From assembly GCA_023333565.1 (NCBI GenBank), contig JAJKFH010000470.1, forward strand, positions 682,001-746,000: 64,000 bases of DNA, in the 5' to 3' direction. Under the pieces are notes generated by a model. It did not search any database and was not told the DNA's origin. It worked only from the letters and a program-made list of their open reading frames with translations. Every line of letters begins with the position of its first letter. The first letter of the stretch is position 1. Positions 58,501 through 63,900 of this stretch are shown piece after piece. The position numbers and the translations under genes were made by a program. The DNA comes from Puffinus mauretanicus (Eukaryota; Chordata; Aves; Procellariiformes; Procellariidae).

Positions 58501-60906
58501 GTTGGAATTTCCTGTGGAACAGAAATTCTGTTTTAAAACCATTTCTATTCAACAACGCTATTCAGATGGAAGCATTTTCCTATTCATTCTACTTTGCAAC
58601 TAACTGGTGCCACCCCAAATGTATTGCTCTTCCAAGAATGATGTGGCAGCCCTGGAATAGCTAATTAGTTGGGCTGTATGATGCCTCTGCCAAAAGTTTC
58701 AGCTTCTAGAGGCATTCCTTTAAGGAATGGTGGTGTGGGTTTGGCATTTACAAGGATACACATGGTTTCAGGAGCCCACAGGCACCAAAAGTTAGCTTGT
58801 GTTTTATAACTGCTCATCTCAACCCAGTCATTGAGCCGATGTCCTAACCACAGTGAGTCAAGCAAACTTCTTCAGAGCACTCATGGAGAAAGCTTTTGGT
58901 TAATTTATTTTTCTTTTTTAATAAAAATTTTGTCTTTGGGGAATCTTTTAAGAAAATTCCACTTCTACAGCTATTAACTGGGAAAATAATTAAGTTGAAA
59001 CACTACTAGCATTGTAGTATAATCTCTTGTAGATAAATACCTTTGTCACCTAGCCCTCAAATCTTTATACATTGTTAAGGCAAATGAAAGCTGTCTAAAT
59101 CGCGTACCTTTATACTTGGTCACCACAGCTGAATTGACACTCAGAGGTTCTTGGAAGGTGACAGTGAGTGATGTACTGCTTGTTACCATGAGACAGACAT
59201 TGGTTGGCGCCTCAGGGGCTCCTGGGAGAGAAGAGAAAACATCAGCTCTTCAGCACAACAAATCCTATTCAAACAATGTTTCTGAGTCTTCAAAGAACCC
59301 ACTGAAAATCACCCTGCAATTGTGAGCTTTGGGTTGTAGGTGTTTGTGTTCTCTGCCTTTTGAGCATTTTAATTAGTGCCCCTGCTAACAATATCCTGCA
59401 GACACCATTTGTTTCTATCATGGTTTTTGGCTCCTTTCGGTTAAAAATATCTTCCTGCATATATGTAACCCAATAAAACAGATTCATGCTAATTATGTCA
59501 ATGAAAAGCCCCTATAAATCTCTTGGGGTGGGTAGGAGGAGAGAGAAAGGACAAAACCACAAAGAGCTAATTAAGCCTTTATGGTTTCACTAACAAACTC
59601 AAATTTATCAAATAAACAGAAAACATTTTTACATTATTGTGATTCAGAAATTGCAAATTCCACAAATGTTTCAGTGTAGTAGTTCCAAAATACAGTTGTC
59701 AGTTGAGGCCTAACATCTTTTTTTTTTTTAAAAAAAAAAAAAAGCTTAATTCACAGAATATCAATCGACTCAATTCAGAAATCAAACACAAAATGTCATG
59801 ACTTACTGCTGGGACTGATTTAAAAAATCATTATATTAACTTACACTACTGCTGCATTTCCTGTATTTAGTATCTAATACAAAGAGCACTACATCTGTGT
59901 TGAAGAAGTAATCTTAGAATACAATAAATTTGAGAAAATTATTTGTAAGTACATTTATATAAAGACGGTTGTAAAAATGTTAATGGCAATGGTTGTATTT
60001 CATTGAATAGGATACAGCTAAAAGATCTACATGTGAAACAATTCAGCCCTGTTTACTCCTTCCCATGGGTCCAAATTCACATTTACTTTGGGTACTTGTA
60101 CAACTGCTTAAAGTGACCCAATCTGTGACTACGCTGATGAAATGTTATGTGTGGATGCCAAAATTAAAATTAAGTTTTCACAATTTTTATATGTAAAATG
60201 GAATTCCATTGTTTGATCAAATGTTTAGAACAACTCCATTCTTCTAAAAAATAATACATTTTTTTAAAAATAAAATTCCAACAGAAAAAAGGCGAATGTC
60301 CCCATCCCCCTTCCTCCCTCCTCATATATTCTTTTCTAATCATCCTATTTTAAACTCTGAGCACATTAAATGAGATCCAGGAGTAAATGTGAAGAGAAAT
60401 AAGCAGGACAGAATCATTAGAACCTGAACCAAGAGTTTGGAGATCTCATCAATTTTATGCAGCCCACTCCTAAAGGAGCTATGTGCTTGTTGCTCTCAGA
60501 TATTTGGTCCTCTATTGTTCTAACATCAATTTCCTTCTCACTCTTGGGAAGGCCATTTAGTCGTATCCCTCAGTTTTCCCACCCTAACATTCGTCTGCTT
60601 CACAGCAGTGCTGTGAGGATCAGTTAGTGAGAGCATCTTTGCTCAACAAAGGCAGAGTGTTCTCGGTTGTAGAGTTCGTATTGAATTTTGCAAGCACTTT
60701 CTTCTACTTACTAGCATGCTCGTAGCCTGCCTTCATGCGCTTGTATAGCCTGTATCTCCATTCCCATGCTTTTAGTTGCTTCTCTTTTTCTGTGTTGTCT
60801 GTACCAAGGCCTTCATTCATCACTTCTGCAGACAATTCAGTAACTCGCTGCTGTGCTTCCTGGATCAATGTACTCAGATGCACTGACCTGCTTTCCATGT
60901 TAACAA
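9763..60906 (-). CDS. ANKFN1: ANKFN1, partial gene (15 coding exons, 5' end outside window)
   Basis: Fifteen minus-strand exons, each with AG acceptor and GT donor and continuous phase, join into an open frame of about 945 codons ending in TAA at 9763-9765. I recognise the product as ANKFN1 from an FN3 domain followed by long stretches closely matching my memory of the human protein (for example [39 protein letters not shown] and the FSSTL end). Known family background: the fly relative wide awake/banderuola acts in sleep timing, GABA-A receptor regulation and neuroblast polarity, and mouse Nmf9 mutants have neurological defects. It is probably a cytoplasmic or cortical scaffold; no signal peptide or membrane segment is visible. 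The ankyrin repeats are not in the window and should lie upstream. Introns range from 620 nt to 15.3 kb. The absence of any stop or frameshift in the joined exons argues for a functional gene. Confidence 0.95.
10560..12727 (-). other. Intron W14-W15
   Basis: GT at 12726-12727 and AG at 10560-10561 on the minus strand. It carries one half-copy of the GAGTTACTCC/GATTTATACC fold-back family near 10950-10992. Otherwise I see only unique AT-rich sequence. Confidence 0.85.
12728..12944 (-). CDS. ANKFN1: ANKFN1 exon W14: end of core and Ser/Pro linker
   Basis: This 217-nt exon has acceptor TTTTTTCCTCTACAG and donor GTGAGTG followed by GTAAGAG. It reads [20 protein letters not shown], then [19 protein letters not shown], then [20 protein letters not shown]. 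The first 35 residues finish the helical core. The rest, with PSPPPSP, is a proline-directed, probably disordered and phosphorylatable linker (inference). It enters in phase 0 and leaves one base, completed by W15 to Asp. Confidence 0.96.
12945..16225 (-). other. Intron W13-W14
   Basis: GT-AG intron of 3281 nt. It contains a fold-back copy at about 14212-14272 (GTGAAATCCTGACTCCAGTG) and T-rich tracts. No gene or RNA is recognised. Confidence 0.85.
14212..14272. repeat. Fold-back repeat, one arm degraded
   Basis: The left arm GTGAAATCCTGACTCCAGTG, then ATGTCAGTGCAAGCCTTGCC and ACTGAGTTAA, follow the family layout of arm, CAATGGCAA-like loop and arm. The right arm is largely degraded. Confidence 0.5.
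16226..16392 (-). CDS. ANKFN1: ANKFN1 exon W13: conserved core, C-terminal helix
   Basis: This 167-nt exon has acceptor GGTCTTTTCACAG and donor ATACAG followed by GTAATAG. It completes a Val codon and reads [20 protein letters not shown], then [14 protein letters not shown], then [20 protein letters not shown]. It enters in phase 1 and leaves in phase 0. The long run from SLKTQQ to the end has strong helical character (Ala, Gln, Arg, Glu) and continues into W14. The match to ANKFN1 is near-complete. Confidence 0.96.
16526..16587 (+). repeat. Short tandem duplication (31-bp offset)
   Basis: AAATAATACAGGCTCCTCTC at 16526 and AAATAATACTCTCCTCTC at 16557 begin two near-identical blocks that both continue CATTTACA. 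The second copy lacks AGG and differs by a substitution. It is a simple local duplication. Confidence 0.75.
16572..16663. repeat. Fold-back repeat, GATTTACTC type
   Basis: TTTACACTGGATTTACTCTG and AACTTCACTGATTTCAAAAG, followed by a degraded mirrored arm ending ATAATCAGGTCC. The order matches the copy at 30767-30870. Confidence 0.45.
19848..20016 (-). CDS. ANKFN1: ANKFN1 exon W12: conserved core with NVSFLLLLP strand
   Basis: This 169-nt exon has acceptor CCCTCTACAG and donor GAACTCG followed by GTATAG. It reads [17 protein letters not shown], then [18 protein letters not shown], then the Asn/Pro-rich [20 protein letters not shown]. It starts in phase 0 and leaves one base. VSFLLLLP is a buried beta strand rather than a transmembrane span, as it is only seven residues. 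This exon is clearly more GC-rich than the flanking introns (for example CTCCCCGCCTCAGACGACG), as expected for constrained coding sequence. Confidence 0.96.
20017..21807 (-). other. Intron W11-W12
   Basis: GT-AG intron of 1791 nt. It contains an uninterrupted A21 tract on the plus strand (20791-20811) and an eight-base G run followed by CCC (20158-20168). No coding signal is present. Confidence 0.85.
20791..20811 (+). repeat. A21 homopolymer
   Basis: An unbroken run of 21 adenines in an intron. No element body is recognised upstream on the plus strand, so I list it as simple sequence only. Confidence 0.9.
21808..21958 (-). CDS. ANKFN1: ANKFN1 exon W11: conserved core
   Basis: This 151-nt exon has acceptor TCAACATACAG and donor CATCAG followed by GTATTTTC. 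It reads [17 protein letters not shown], then [19 protein letters not shown], then [13 protein letters not shown]. It enters in phase 2 and leaves in phase 0. The Trp/Glu-rich opening and the amphipathic helix [17 protein letters not shown] match the family. The donor departs from consensus at positions +4 to +6 (GTATTT), but the frame of W12 confirms it. Confidence 0.95.
21959..23339 (-). other. Intron W10-W11
   Basis: GT-AG intron of 1381 nt. I recognise nothing beyond an A10 tract near 22480. Confidence 0.85.
23340..23506 (-). CDS. ANKFN1: ANKFN1 exon W10: conserved core, central part
   Basis: This 167-nt exon has acceptor CTTAAAACAG and donor CTCCAA followed by GTAAGTG. It reads [16 protein letters not shown], then [19 protein letters not shown], then [19 protein letters not shown]. 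It starts in phase 0 and leaves two bases (AA), completed by W11 to Lys. The short hydrophobic stretch GLYLGYLKL is too short and too mixed for a membrane helix. The match to ANKFN1 is clear. Confidence 0.96.
23507..25631 (-). other. Intron W9-W10
   Basis: GT-AG intron of 2125 nt. It contains a good fold-back copy (25451-25541) close to its 5' end. The rest is unique-looking. Confidence 0.85.
25451..25541. repeat. Imperfect fold-back repeat
   Basis: The left arm GATCCCAGACCCACTGGAAG pairs with the right arm, whose complement is TAATCCAGTGCCCAATAAAA. The loop contains GCTTTCAATGGGAGCC. It is a clear member of the TTCAATGGGA family. Confidence 0.65.
25632..25847 (-). CDS. ANKFN1: ANKFN1 exon W9: most conserved middle block
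   Basis: This 216-nt exon (72 codons, phase 0 to 0) has acceptor GTTTTCTAG and donor ATCCAG followed by GTAGTG. It reads [18 protein letters not shown], then [20 protein letters not shown] and [19 protein letters not shown]. The match to remembered vertebrate ANKFN1 is nearly residue for residue, which makes this the strongest single identification in the window. The G-K-W-M-Q-x-S-K-L and S-T-P-E-E-P-T stretches are characteristic of this family. No enzymatic motif is recognised; it is presumably part of the folded core shared with Drosophila wide awake. Confidence 0.97.
25848..29548 (-). other. Intron W8-W9
   Basis: GT-AG intron of 3701 nt. It holds a second type of fold-back remnant (26226-26312, TTTTCAAAACCACTCAG). 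Nothing else is recognised. Confidence 0.85.
26226..26312. repeat. Fold-back remnant, TTTTCAAAA type
   Basis: ATTTTCAAAACCACTCAGTG begins the element and ACTGAAGAGCTAGGTGCT ends it, with GGTATCAATGAAGCCC in the middle. The order recalls a sauropsid palindromic repeat with TTTTCAAAAGCACCTAAG arms. It is diverged. Confidence 0.4.
29549..29665 (-). CDS. ANKFN1: ANKFN1 exon W8: helical segment
   Basis: This 117-nt exon (39 codons) has phase 0 at both ends, acceptor TATTTTTGCAG and donor CTACAG followed by GTTGGT. It reads [13 protein letters not shown], a Ser/Thr-rich stretch, and then [16 protein letters not shown], a predicted helix. The block matches the conserved ANKFN1 region. Because it is symmetric and in frame, it could be skipped without breaking the protein, but I see no specific evidence that it is. 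Confidence 0.95.
29666..30285 (-). other. Intron W7-W8
   Basis: The shortest visible intron (620 nt), GT-AG. No element is recognised. Confidence 0.9.
30286..30418 (-). CDS. ANKFN1: ANKFN1 exon W7: conserved beta-rich segment
   Basis: This 133-nt exon has acceptor TTCTTTCTTTAG and donor ACAAAG followed by GTAACG. It completes the Arg codon and reads [13 protein letters not shown] and [16 protein letters not shown], ending MQDFLWFTK. It enters in phase 2 and leaves in phase 0. Alternating hydrophobic residues suggest beta strands of a folded domain that continues into W8-W9. I recognise the block from ANKFN1 family conservation. A ubiquitin-like or RA-like fold is conceivable, but I cannot show it from the sequence. 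Confidence 0.96.
30485..30590 (-). mobile_element. Ancient CR1 3'-end fragment
   Basis: The plus strand begins AGAATCATAGATGTTAAG, then ATCATCTGGTCTTAACTTCT and AACTTAAGCCAGTGAATTC. This is the order of an old CR1 3' end read in reverse (AATCATAGA ... ATCATCTAGTC ... CAGTGATTC). It is much more diverged than the CR1 at 46264, so it is an older insertion. Confidence 0.6.
30767..30870. repeat. Imperfect fold-back repeat, GTAAATC type
   Basis: The left arm CTCATTTACTTCAGAGTAAA and the right arm, whose complement is CTCAATTACACTAATGTAAA, flank GTAACTCGATTGAAATCAGG. It is one of the best-preserved stem-like copies in the window. Confidence 0.65.
31323..31380. repeat. Imperfect fold-back repeat
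   Basis: AAATCCAGTTCCAACAGTAA, then CAATGAAAAGATTCTATTGA, then TTTCAGTAGGAACTGGAG. The outer words CCAGTTCC and GGAACTGG are exact reverse complements. Confidence 0.6.
31568..31667 (-). CDS. ANKFN1: ANKFN1 exon W6: basic Ser-rich segment with weak donor
   Basis: This 100-nt exon has acceptor TTTTCCATTTTAG. With the carried-over G it reads [20 protein letters not shown], then [13 protein letters not shown] and two bases of an Arg codon. The segment is strongly basic. RKQSVSRS resembles a basophilic-kinase site (an inference from the motif alone). The donor is ACG followed by GTTTGT, far from the GTRAGT consensus, although the splice position is fixed by the frame of W7. The exon length is not a multiple of three, so skipping would shift the frame. 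It lies 6.5 kb downstream of W5. Confidence 0.93.
31668..38217 (-). other. Intron W5-W6
   Basis: GT-AG intron of 6550 nt. Possible half-copies of the fold-back family lie near 36045-36100 and 36395-36470. No coding exon, RNA gene or intact mobile element is recognised. Confidence 0.8.
38218..38325 (-). CDS. ANKFN1: ANKFN1 exon W5: post-FN3 linker helix
   Basis: This 108-nt exon has acceptor TGTTCAATAG and donor GCAGAG followed by GTAAGG. With the split Asn codon it reads [20 protein letters not shown], then a leucine- and glutamine-rich amphipathic stretch [16 protein letters not shown]. It is recognised by its match to the conserved ANKFN1 segment after FN3. Both phases are 1. The acceptor has a poor pyrimidine tract compared with its neighbours, but the phase and residue match are decisive. 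The function of this segment is not known. Confidence 0.94.
38717..38790 (-). repeat. MIR-like SINE remnant
   Basis: The plus strand has GTTGAGACACCAGGAGGCTA, then AATGACTCTCCTACAGTTAT and CAAAGCAGAGAATGAAC. This resembles the reverse of MIR (GAGGAAACTGAGGCACAGAG ... AGTGACTTGCCCAAGGTCAC ... GGCAGAGCTGGGAATTGAAC). Confidence 0.6.
41985..42004 (+). repeat. (TTTA)n microsatellite
   Basis: About five units of TTTA/TTAT in tandem, without interruption. Confidence 0.9.
42134..42224 (-). CDS. ANKFN1: ANKFN1 exon W4: FN3 domain, strands F-G
   Basis: This 91-nt exon has acceptor CCATTTGCAG and donor CCTTCAA followed by GTAAGT. It reads [19 protein letters not shown], then a linker ending PEYASPS. 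The Y-Y-V-x-V-x-A-x-N-x-x-G-x-G pattern is the diagnostic F-G region of FN3, and the domain ends here. It leaves one base of a split codon (A) that W5 completes to Asn. W2 to W4 together make an FN3 module of about 95 residues, the usual length. Confidence 0.97.
42225..43724 (-). other. Intron W3-W4
   Basis: GT-AG intron of 1500 nt. It contains a fold-back copy at 43011-43074 and nothing else recognised. Confidence 0.85.
43011..43074. repeat. Imperfect fold-back repeat
   Basis: The left arm GCCTGATTCAGTGTGCAGTG and the right arm, whose complement is GGCCCAATCCAGCATCCACT, surround a short AAAAGCTCC loop. It is a compact, fairly clear copy. Confidence 0.65.
43725..43822 (-). CDS. ANKFN1: ANKFN1 exon W3: FN3 domain, strands C-E
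   Basis: This 98-nt exon has acceptor TTTCCTAG and donor AGAACG followed by GTAAGTG. With the last base of W2 it reads [19 protein letters not shown] and then [14 protein letters not shown]. The V-E-W of strand C and the C-T-I-T-G-L turn before strand F are FN3 hallmarks. It enters in phase 1 and leaves in phase 0. No cassette sequence is needed between W2 and W3, because joining them directly gives an intact FN3 domain. Confidence 0.96.
46269..46296 (+). repeat. Tandem 14-mer at CR1 3' tail
   Basis: GAATCATACAGGTT is present twice, back to back and identical, at 46269-46282 and 46283-46296. It sits exactly at the element's 3' terminus, where CR1 normally has short tandem octamers. Confidence 0.85.
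46540..47190 (-). pseudogene. CR1 reverse transcriptase C-terminal remnant, frameshifted
   Basis: The first part reads [20 protein letters not shown], including the FADD catalytic motif C of LINE reverse transcriptase, up to WAGANCMRF. The frame then changes between about 47030 and 47050: one base is missing relative to the CR1 pattern, turning the expected FNKAKC-like junction into FSRPS. The shifted frame continues [11 protein letters not shown], then [16 protein letters not shown], then [20 protein letters not shown] and [17 protein letters not shown]. The fragment lacks the endonuclease and most of the RT, so it cannot be active. Confidence 0.92.
47193..48275. other. Intronic sequence between CR1 and MIR-like fragment
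   Basis: The part from 47193 to about 47560 is more GC-rich than the surroundings and shows no recognised element. The part from 47600 to 48275 is AT-rich intron sequence. A 112-codon ORF at 47913-48251 (+) is a chance frame rich in Phe, Ile and Leu. Confidence 0.6.
48276..48345 (-). repeat. MIR-like SINE remnant
   Basis: The plus strand has CCTGTTTTATAGATGGGAAA, then AAGGAGAGGTAGAGCATCTT and GTTCACTCAGCAGGCCC. This follows the reversed MIR order (CCATTTTACAGATGAGGAAA ... AGAGAGGTTAAGTGACTTG ... CACACAGC). Confidence 0.65.
49519..49600 (+). repeat. MIR-like SINE remnant, well preserved core
   Basis: GAGTACTGAGCTGGGATTCT, then GCATTTGCTACTGACTTGCT, then GTGTGACCTTGGGCAAAGCA. This closely matches the MIR order (GACTGGGAGTC ... 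TGCCACTAACTTGCTGTGTGACCTTGGGCAAGTCA). It is the clearest MIR-type core in the window. Confidence 0.75.
50446..50460 (+). repeat. Short (TTTG)n microsatellite
   Basis: TTTGTTTGTTTGTTT, under four units. Confidence 0.85.
52135..52507. repeat. Possible degraded LTR-like sequence
   Basis: The stretch changes from an A/T-rich part with TTTAATTTATTGCCAATTAA to a pyrimidine-rich part (CCTATCCTCCCCCTTTCC), then to GC-richer DNA. The layout recalls avian ERVL-type LTR remnants as I remember them. I see no terminal TG...CA pair or primer-binding site, so this is a weak guess. It directly abuts the 23-bp tandem array. Confidence 0.25.
52508..52714 (+). repeat. 23-bp minisatellite, nine contiguous copies
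   Basis: Nine units of exactly 23 bp begin at 52508, 52531, 52554, 52577, 52600, 52623, 52646, 52669 and 52692. The approximate consensus is TGGGYGCTCATGCRTGAAYT followed by RAT. Most units contain TCATGCATGA or a one- to two-base variant, a 10-bp perfect palindrome. Units 6 to 9 alternate TGGGTG, TGGGCG, TGGGTG, TGGGCG, hinting at a 46-bp dimer. The first copy is degenerate. There are no unique spacers. Confidence 0.93.
56107..56175 (+). repeat. Possible old LINE/SINE tail
   Basis: TTACTATTATTATTGATTTA is followed by CCTCAAAACACTTTACTAAG. This resembles the old repeat ending TTATTATTATTTATATAG ... ATCTCAAAGCGCTTTACAA. Only suggestive. Confidence 0.35.
57533..57615. repeat. Fold-back remnant, ATTTTCA type
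   Basis: ATTTTCAAGAGAACTTAAGC, then AGGAGCCCAACTATCATTTT, then GGAAGCCCTTAAATGAAA. This is the same order as the 26226-26312 element and as the TTTTCAAAAG...TTAGGAGCCTAAGTCCCATT sauropsid repeat as I remember it. Confidence 0.45.
59108..59221 (-). CDS. ANKFN1: ANKFN1 exon W2: FN3 domain, strands A-C
   Basis: This 114-nt exon has acceptor CTCTCCCAG and donor TATAAAG followed by GTACGC. The split codon with W1 gives Arg, then the frame reads [15 protein letters not shown] and [13 protein letters not shown], ending VVTKYK. This is a classic fibronectin type III opening: the P-x-x-P-T-N-V entry, the S-x-x-V-x-F strand B, and the K-Y-x-V/I-E-W strand C completed by W3. Entry and exit phases are both 1. 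The FN3 domain probably mediates protein-protein contact next to the ankyrin repeats. The next exon lies 15.3 kb away, so the longest visible intron sits inside the FN3 domain. Confidence 0.96.
59718..59743. repeat. T12/A14 inverted homopolymer
   Basis: Twelve T are followed directly by fourteen A, a perfect self-complementary tract with no loop. It is probably simple-sequence drift. Confidence 0.9.
60541..60632 (+). repeat. MIR-like SINE remnant
   Basis: CTCTTGGGAAGGCCATTTAG, then TCCCTCAGTTTTCCCACCC, then AGCAGTGCTGTGAGGATCAG. This follows the MIR order (CCTTGGGCAAGTCACTTAAC ... CCTCAGTTTCCTCATC ... GGGTTGTTGTGAGGATTA). Confidence 0.65.
60712..60906 (-). CDS. ANKFN1: ANKFN1 exon W1: helical segment before FN3
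   Basis: This 195-nt exon is the most upstream one I can place. The acceptor is CTTTTCTTGGTAG and the donor GCTA followed by GTAAGTAG. It opens with two bases of a split codon and reads [19 protein letters not shown], then a charged stretch with [11 protein letters not shown], and a Trp/Tyr-rich block [19 protein letters not shown]. Heptad-like spacing suggests an amphipathic helix that links the upstream ankyrin part to FN3. It ends with one base of a split codon (phase 1), which fits W2 exactly. The internal ATG (MESRS) could be mistaken for a start codon, but the sequence before it is a good splice acceptor and the family has ankyrin repeats upstream. An alternative first exon here is therefore possible but less likely. 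Confidence 0.93.
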
Positions 60907-63900
60907 CTACCAAGAAAAGGGAAAAGTAAGTAATTGCTTGGTGGACTTATGTAACAAAATTCTGGCCTTATGCATAACACATGTAGGGTCAAATCCTTGA
61001 ACACTCTGCCTTCCAGTAGTTATCTTGTCATCAAGTGGATTAAAGCATGCCAATTTATACCACTTAAGGATCCGGCCACTTAAATGGGATTAACAACATG
61101 AATAAATTGAGCAAATTTTATCTTCCAGTGTTTCTCATATGCTTAAAAATTTCTTAATTAGACCGAAATTGCATATATGTTTTAAGTTGGTGGAATATTA
61201 AAACTGAACTAAAATAATAAAGCATTTGGTTTCTATCCAACCCCTACTTTGCCATAATATCACAAGCTTTCATAGAAAAAAAGAAGGCTGTACTGGTTAT
61301 AAACACATACAATATATAAATCTCTACAAGTGAAGAGAAATCTAACTGGCAAATTTAAGAATGAGAGTTTTGTGCCTAAGGGCCATCGCTGGTATAGAAT
61401 GGATCTCTTTCCAGATTTTCTTTGTGCCACAGTTTTGCCCATGTAATATCTAATTAGTCCTCTGACAGACTGGACAGATAGCAAGCAGCTTGACACATGG
61501 AGACTTTGTTTTTCTCCAGTGCTCAGAATAATTTTAATTTGACTTTTAGCAGTTCAGATTGCCTGTATGAACTACTGTGTGCTACATAAAGGTGAAAATA
61601 AAGATGCATAGGTTACAAACTAAAATAGGTTTGATTTTAGCCCAAGTCCACAAGACTACCCTAAACCAGCCCCTTGATTATAAATGTGAAAATGAAATGT
61701 GGTGAATCAAGCCCTATTTTCAGAACTGCTCTTAGCCTGAAATTGTTCAAACTATTTGTGATTTAGAAAATAGGACTTATAAAGGTGTTTAATCTGAAGA
61801 GAAATGCAACCACTGATCTGATGTTCAATATGCAGGAAATAATAGTGTACAAGAGAAGAAATTCTGAAATCACAGAAAATAACTTTTCTCTGGTGTCTGG
61901 TATTTTTGCAGAAGAGCTCTGAGATAGTCTTAATTTAAAAGGCCCCTATATACTGAAAACACTGCCCTAGCACAAGGAGCTACTCTTAGCAACGATGGGG
62001 AGTTGCTATGCAGGGACAGGCAGGCTCTTGGTTTCCCTAAGGTTCTTCCAGGAACAGCATGAATTTTGCACATGATGCACCAATCATTCACTTGCATAAG
62101 CCAGGAGCAGTAGACATTTCTGAAAAGATCAAACTGTACCATATAAAGGACCAAGACTCTGACAGGTATTTGACATCAAAACACCACATGAGCAAAGATG
62201 TCTACACATATGAATGTGTTATTCCTAAACTGGAATCGTAGGATTATGGGACAAATCAGATTGGAAGGGACGTCCTCTAGTTCAAACTTCTTGTTCAAAA
62301 CAGGGTCAGCTATGAGGTCAGACCAAGTTACTGAGGGCATTACCCAGTCTAGTCTTGAAAACTTCCCAGGATGGAGGCTTTACAATGACTCTAGGCAACC
62401 TGTTCCACTGCTTTACTGGCTTTATCGTGCAAAAGATGTTTGTTTTATCCAGTCTGTACCTCTCATTTTAACTTTTGCCCTCTGTCTCTCATAACAATAT
62501 CACAATTGAAGTTTAGCAGAGTCTAAGAATAGCCCTACATACTAATGTGAAAAGTGCGATGGGATCTTTAAAGCCACAGAAGGAGAGCAAAGAATTACTT
62601 AATGCCTCTGACATCCAAAAGGTTGTTCTTGAAGAATGTTTGTCTCTAAGACTTTGCTTTCAGAAGCTGGCTTGAAGCCATCCTTCTTGAAGTTTGATCG
62701 TTCTTCATATGGACATCAGAGACATATGGCCAGGCTTACTGGAATCTCCTGGTATCCTCAGAACTCCTGTTTACTGGGAGGCCAAAGGTGATACTGTTTC
62801 CTGGATCCATGCCTACAATAAGCGTGCAACACATATGATAGCACAACAGGACTGAGGAAGGAGATTTTATGTGCCAGAACTTCAGGTGATTGAGAATTGG
62901 CATTGGTTCAAATTCTCACTAAGGATCTGGCTTTATCTGTTTGATCAAGATTCTGATCCACAATTGTCAGGTCTTGGAAACATGTCCAGTCAGCCACTGG
63001 AAATTTTAATCTTATTTTTATTTGGGTTCACATGAACAAGCCAAGCCAAACCATGAGTATATGATGAATAAGAGAACTGAAAAGATAACACAGTGGACTT
63101 TGCCTCCTCCCCAACTAAATTAATATTTTAAATGCTGTACTCTCTGATCTCTCTTACTTTGTTTAAGAGATGTTGTGTTCCTGTTAAGATTTATACAGTC
63201 TGAGCTCCATGTGGAAATGAAGATCATAGTTTTACTTTCTATTGCTTTATCTGCTATTGTTCCTATTCCAGGCAGAAATCCAGGTGATACAGATGGAAGC
63301 TATCTGTTCTCCAGATCCTCTTTTCCACAGCATTAGGTTAGAGGCTATAATGAGATTTCAGCTGAATCACTTCGGCTGATACAGTGCAAGAGCAAGAGTT
63401 TTCTCTGTAGGAAGCTTTCTGTGTGCACTTGGAATGGGGAATTCCTCTACCTTGCGATCTCCCAGATCTGTATATCTGTCCTATACACTTCCAATCAGAT
63501 TAAGAGATGCTTGTGTCCTGTCCCAAAATTGGGGTGAGTCAGAATTTTACATTGAAATCGTCCCCTCCCACTCAACCTGGGAAGTCTTGCTCAACTGCCC
63601 ACCATAGAGAAATGAAAATGCTCCTGCTGGGTGCTGGATCATGTTCTTACAGCCCTGAGATCATACAAACAGAATGGATTTCATTCTAATAGGGTTGGTT
63701 GAGTACAGAAACCAAAGCAGAAAAGACTAGAGAAAATAGAAGGTGACTGCTATCCATTCCACAAGAATGAAGCCACATACAAAGATGCTGTGAACCTTTG
63801 TTTTGAGCGCTGAAAATAACTTTTTGCATTTTGCTCTGAAGTAGCAACTGTAAACCCTTAAGGTAAAAAAACACAAAACAAAGAATTGTTTGCTTTTTAT

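Larger units (their letters stand above)
43823..59107 (-). other. Intron W2-W3 (15.3 kb, inside FN3)
   Basis: This is the longest visible intron. Donor AAG-GTACGC and acceptor CCTAG restore an intact FN3 strand C. It holds the large CR1 (46264-47192), MIR-like fragments, an LTR-like low-complexity stretch and 23-bp minisatellite (52135-52714), T13 and T15 tracts (49159-49171, 54932-54946) and a fold-back remnant (57533-57615). No alternative exon is supported. Confidence 0.85.
59222..60711 (-). other. Intron W1-W2
   Basis: GT-AG intron of 1490 nt. It contains a T12-A14 self-complementary tract (59718-59743) and a MIR-like fragment (60541-60632). Confidence 0.9.
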
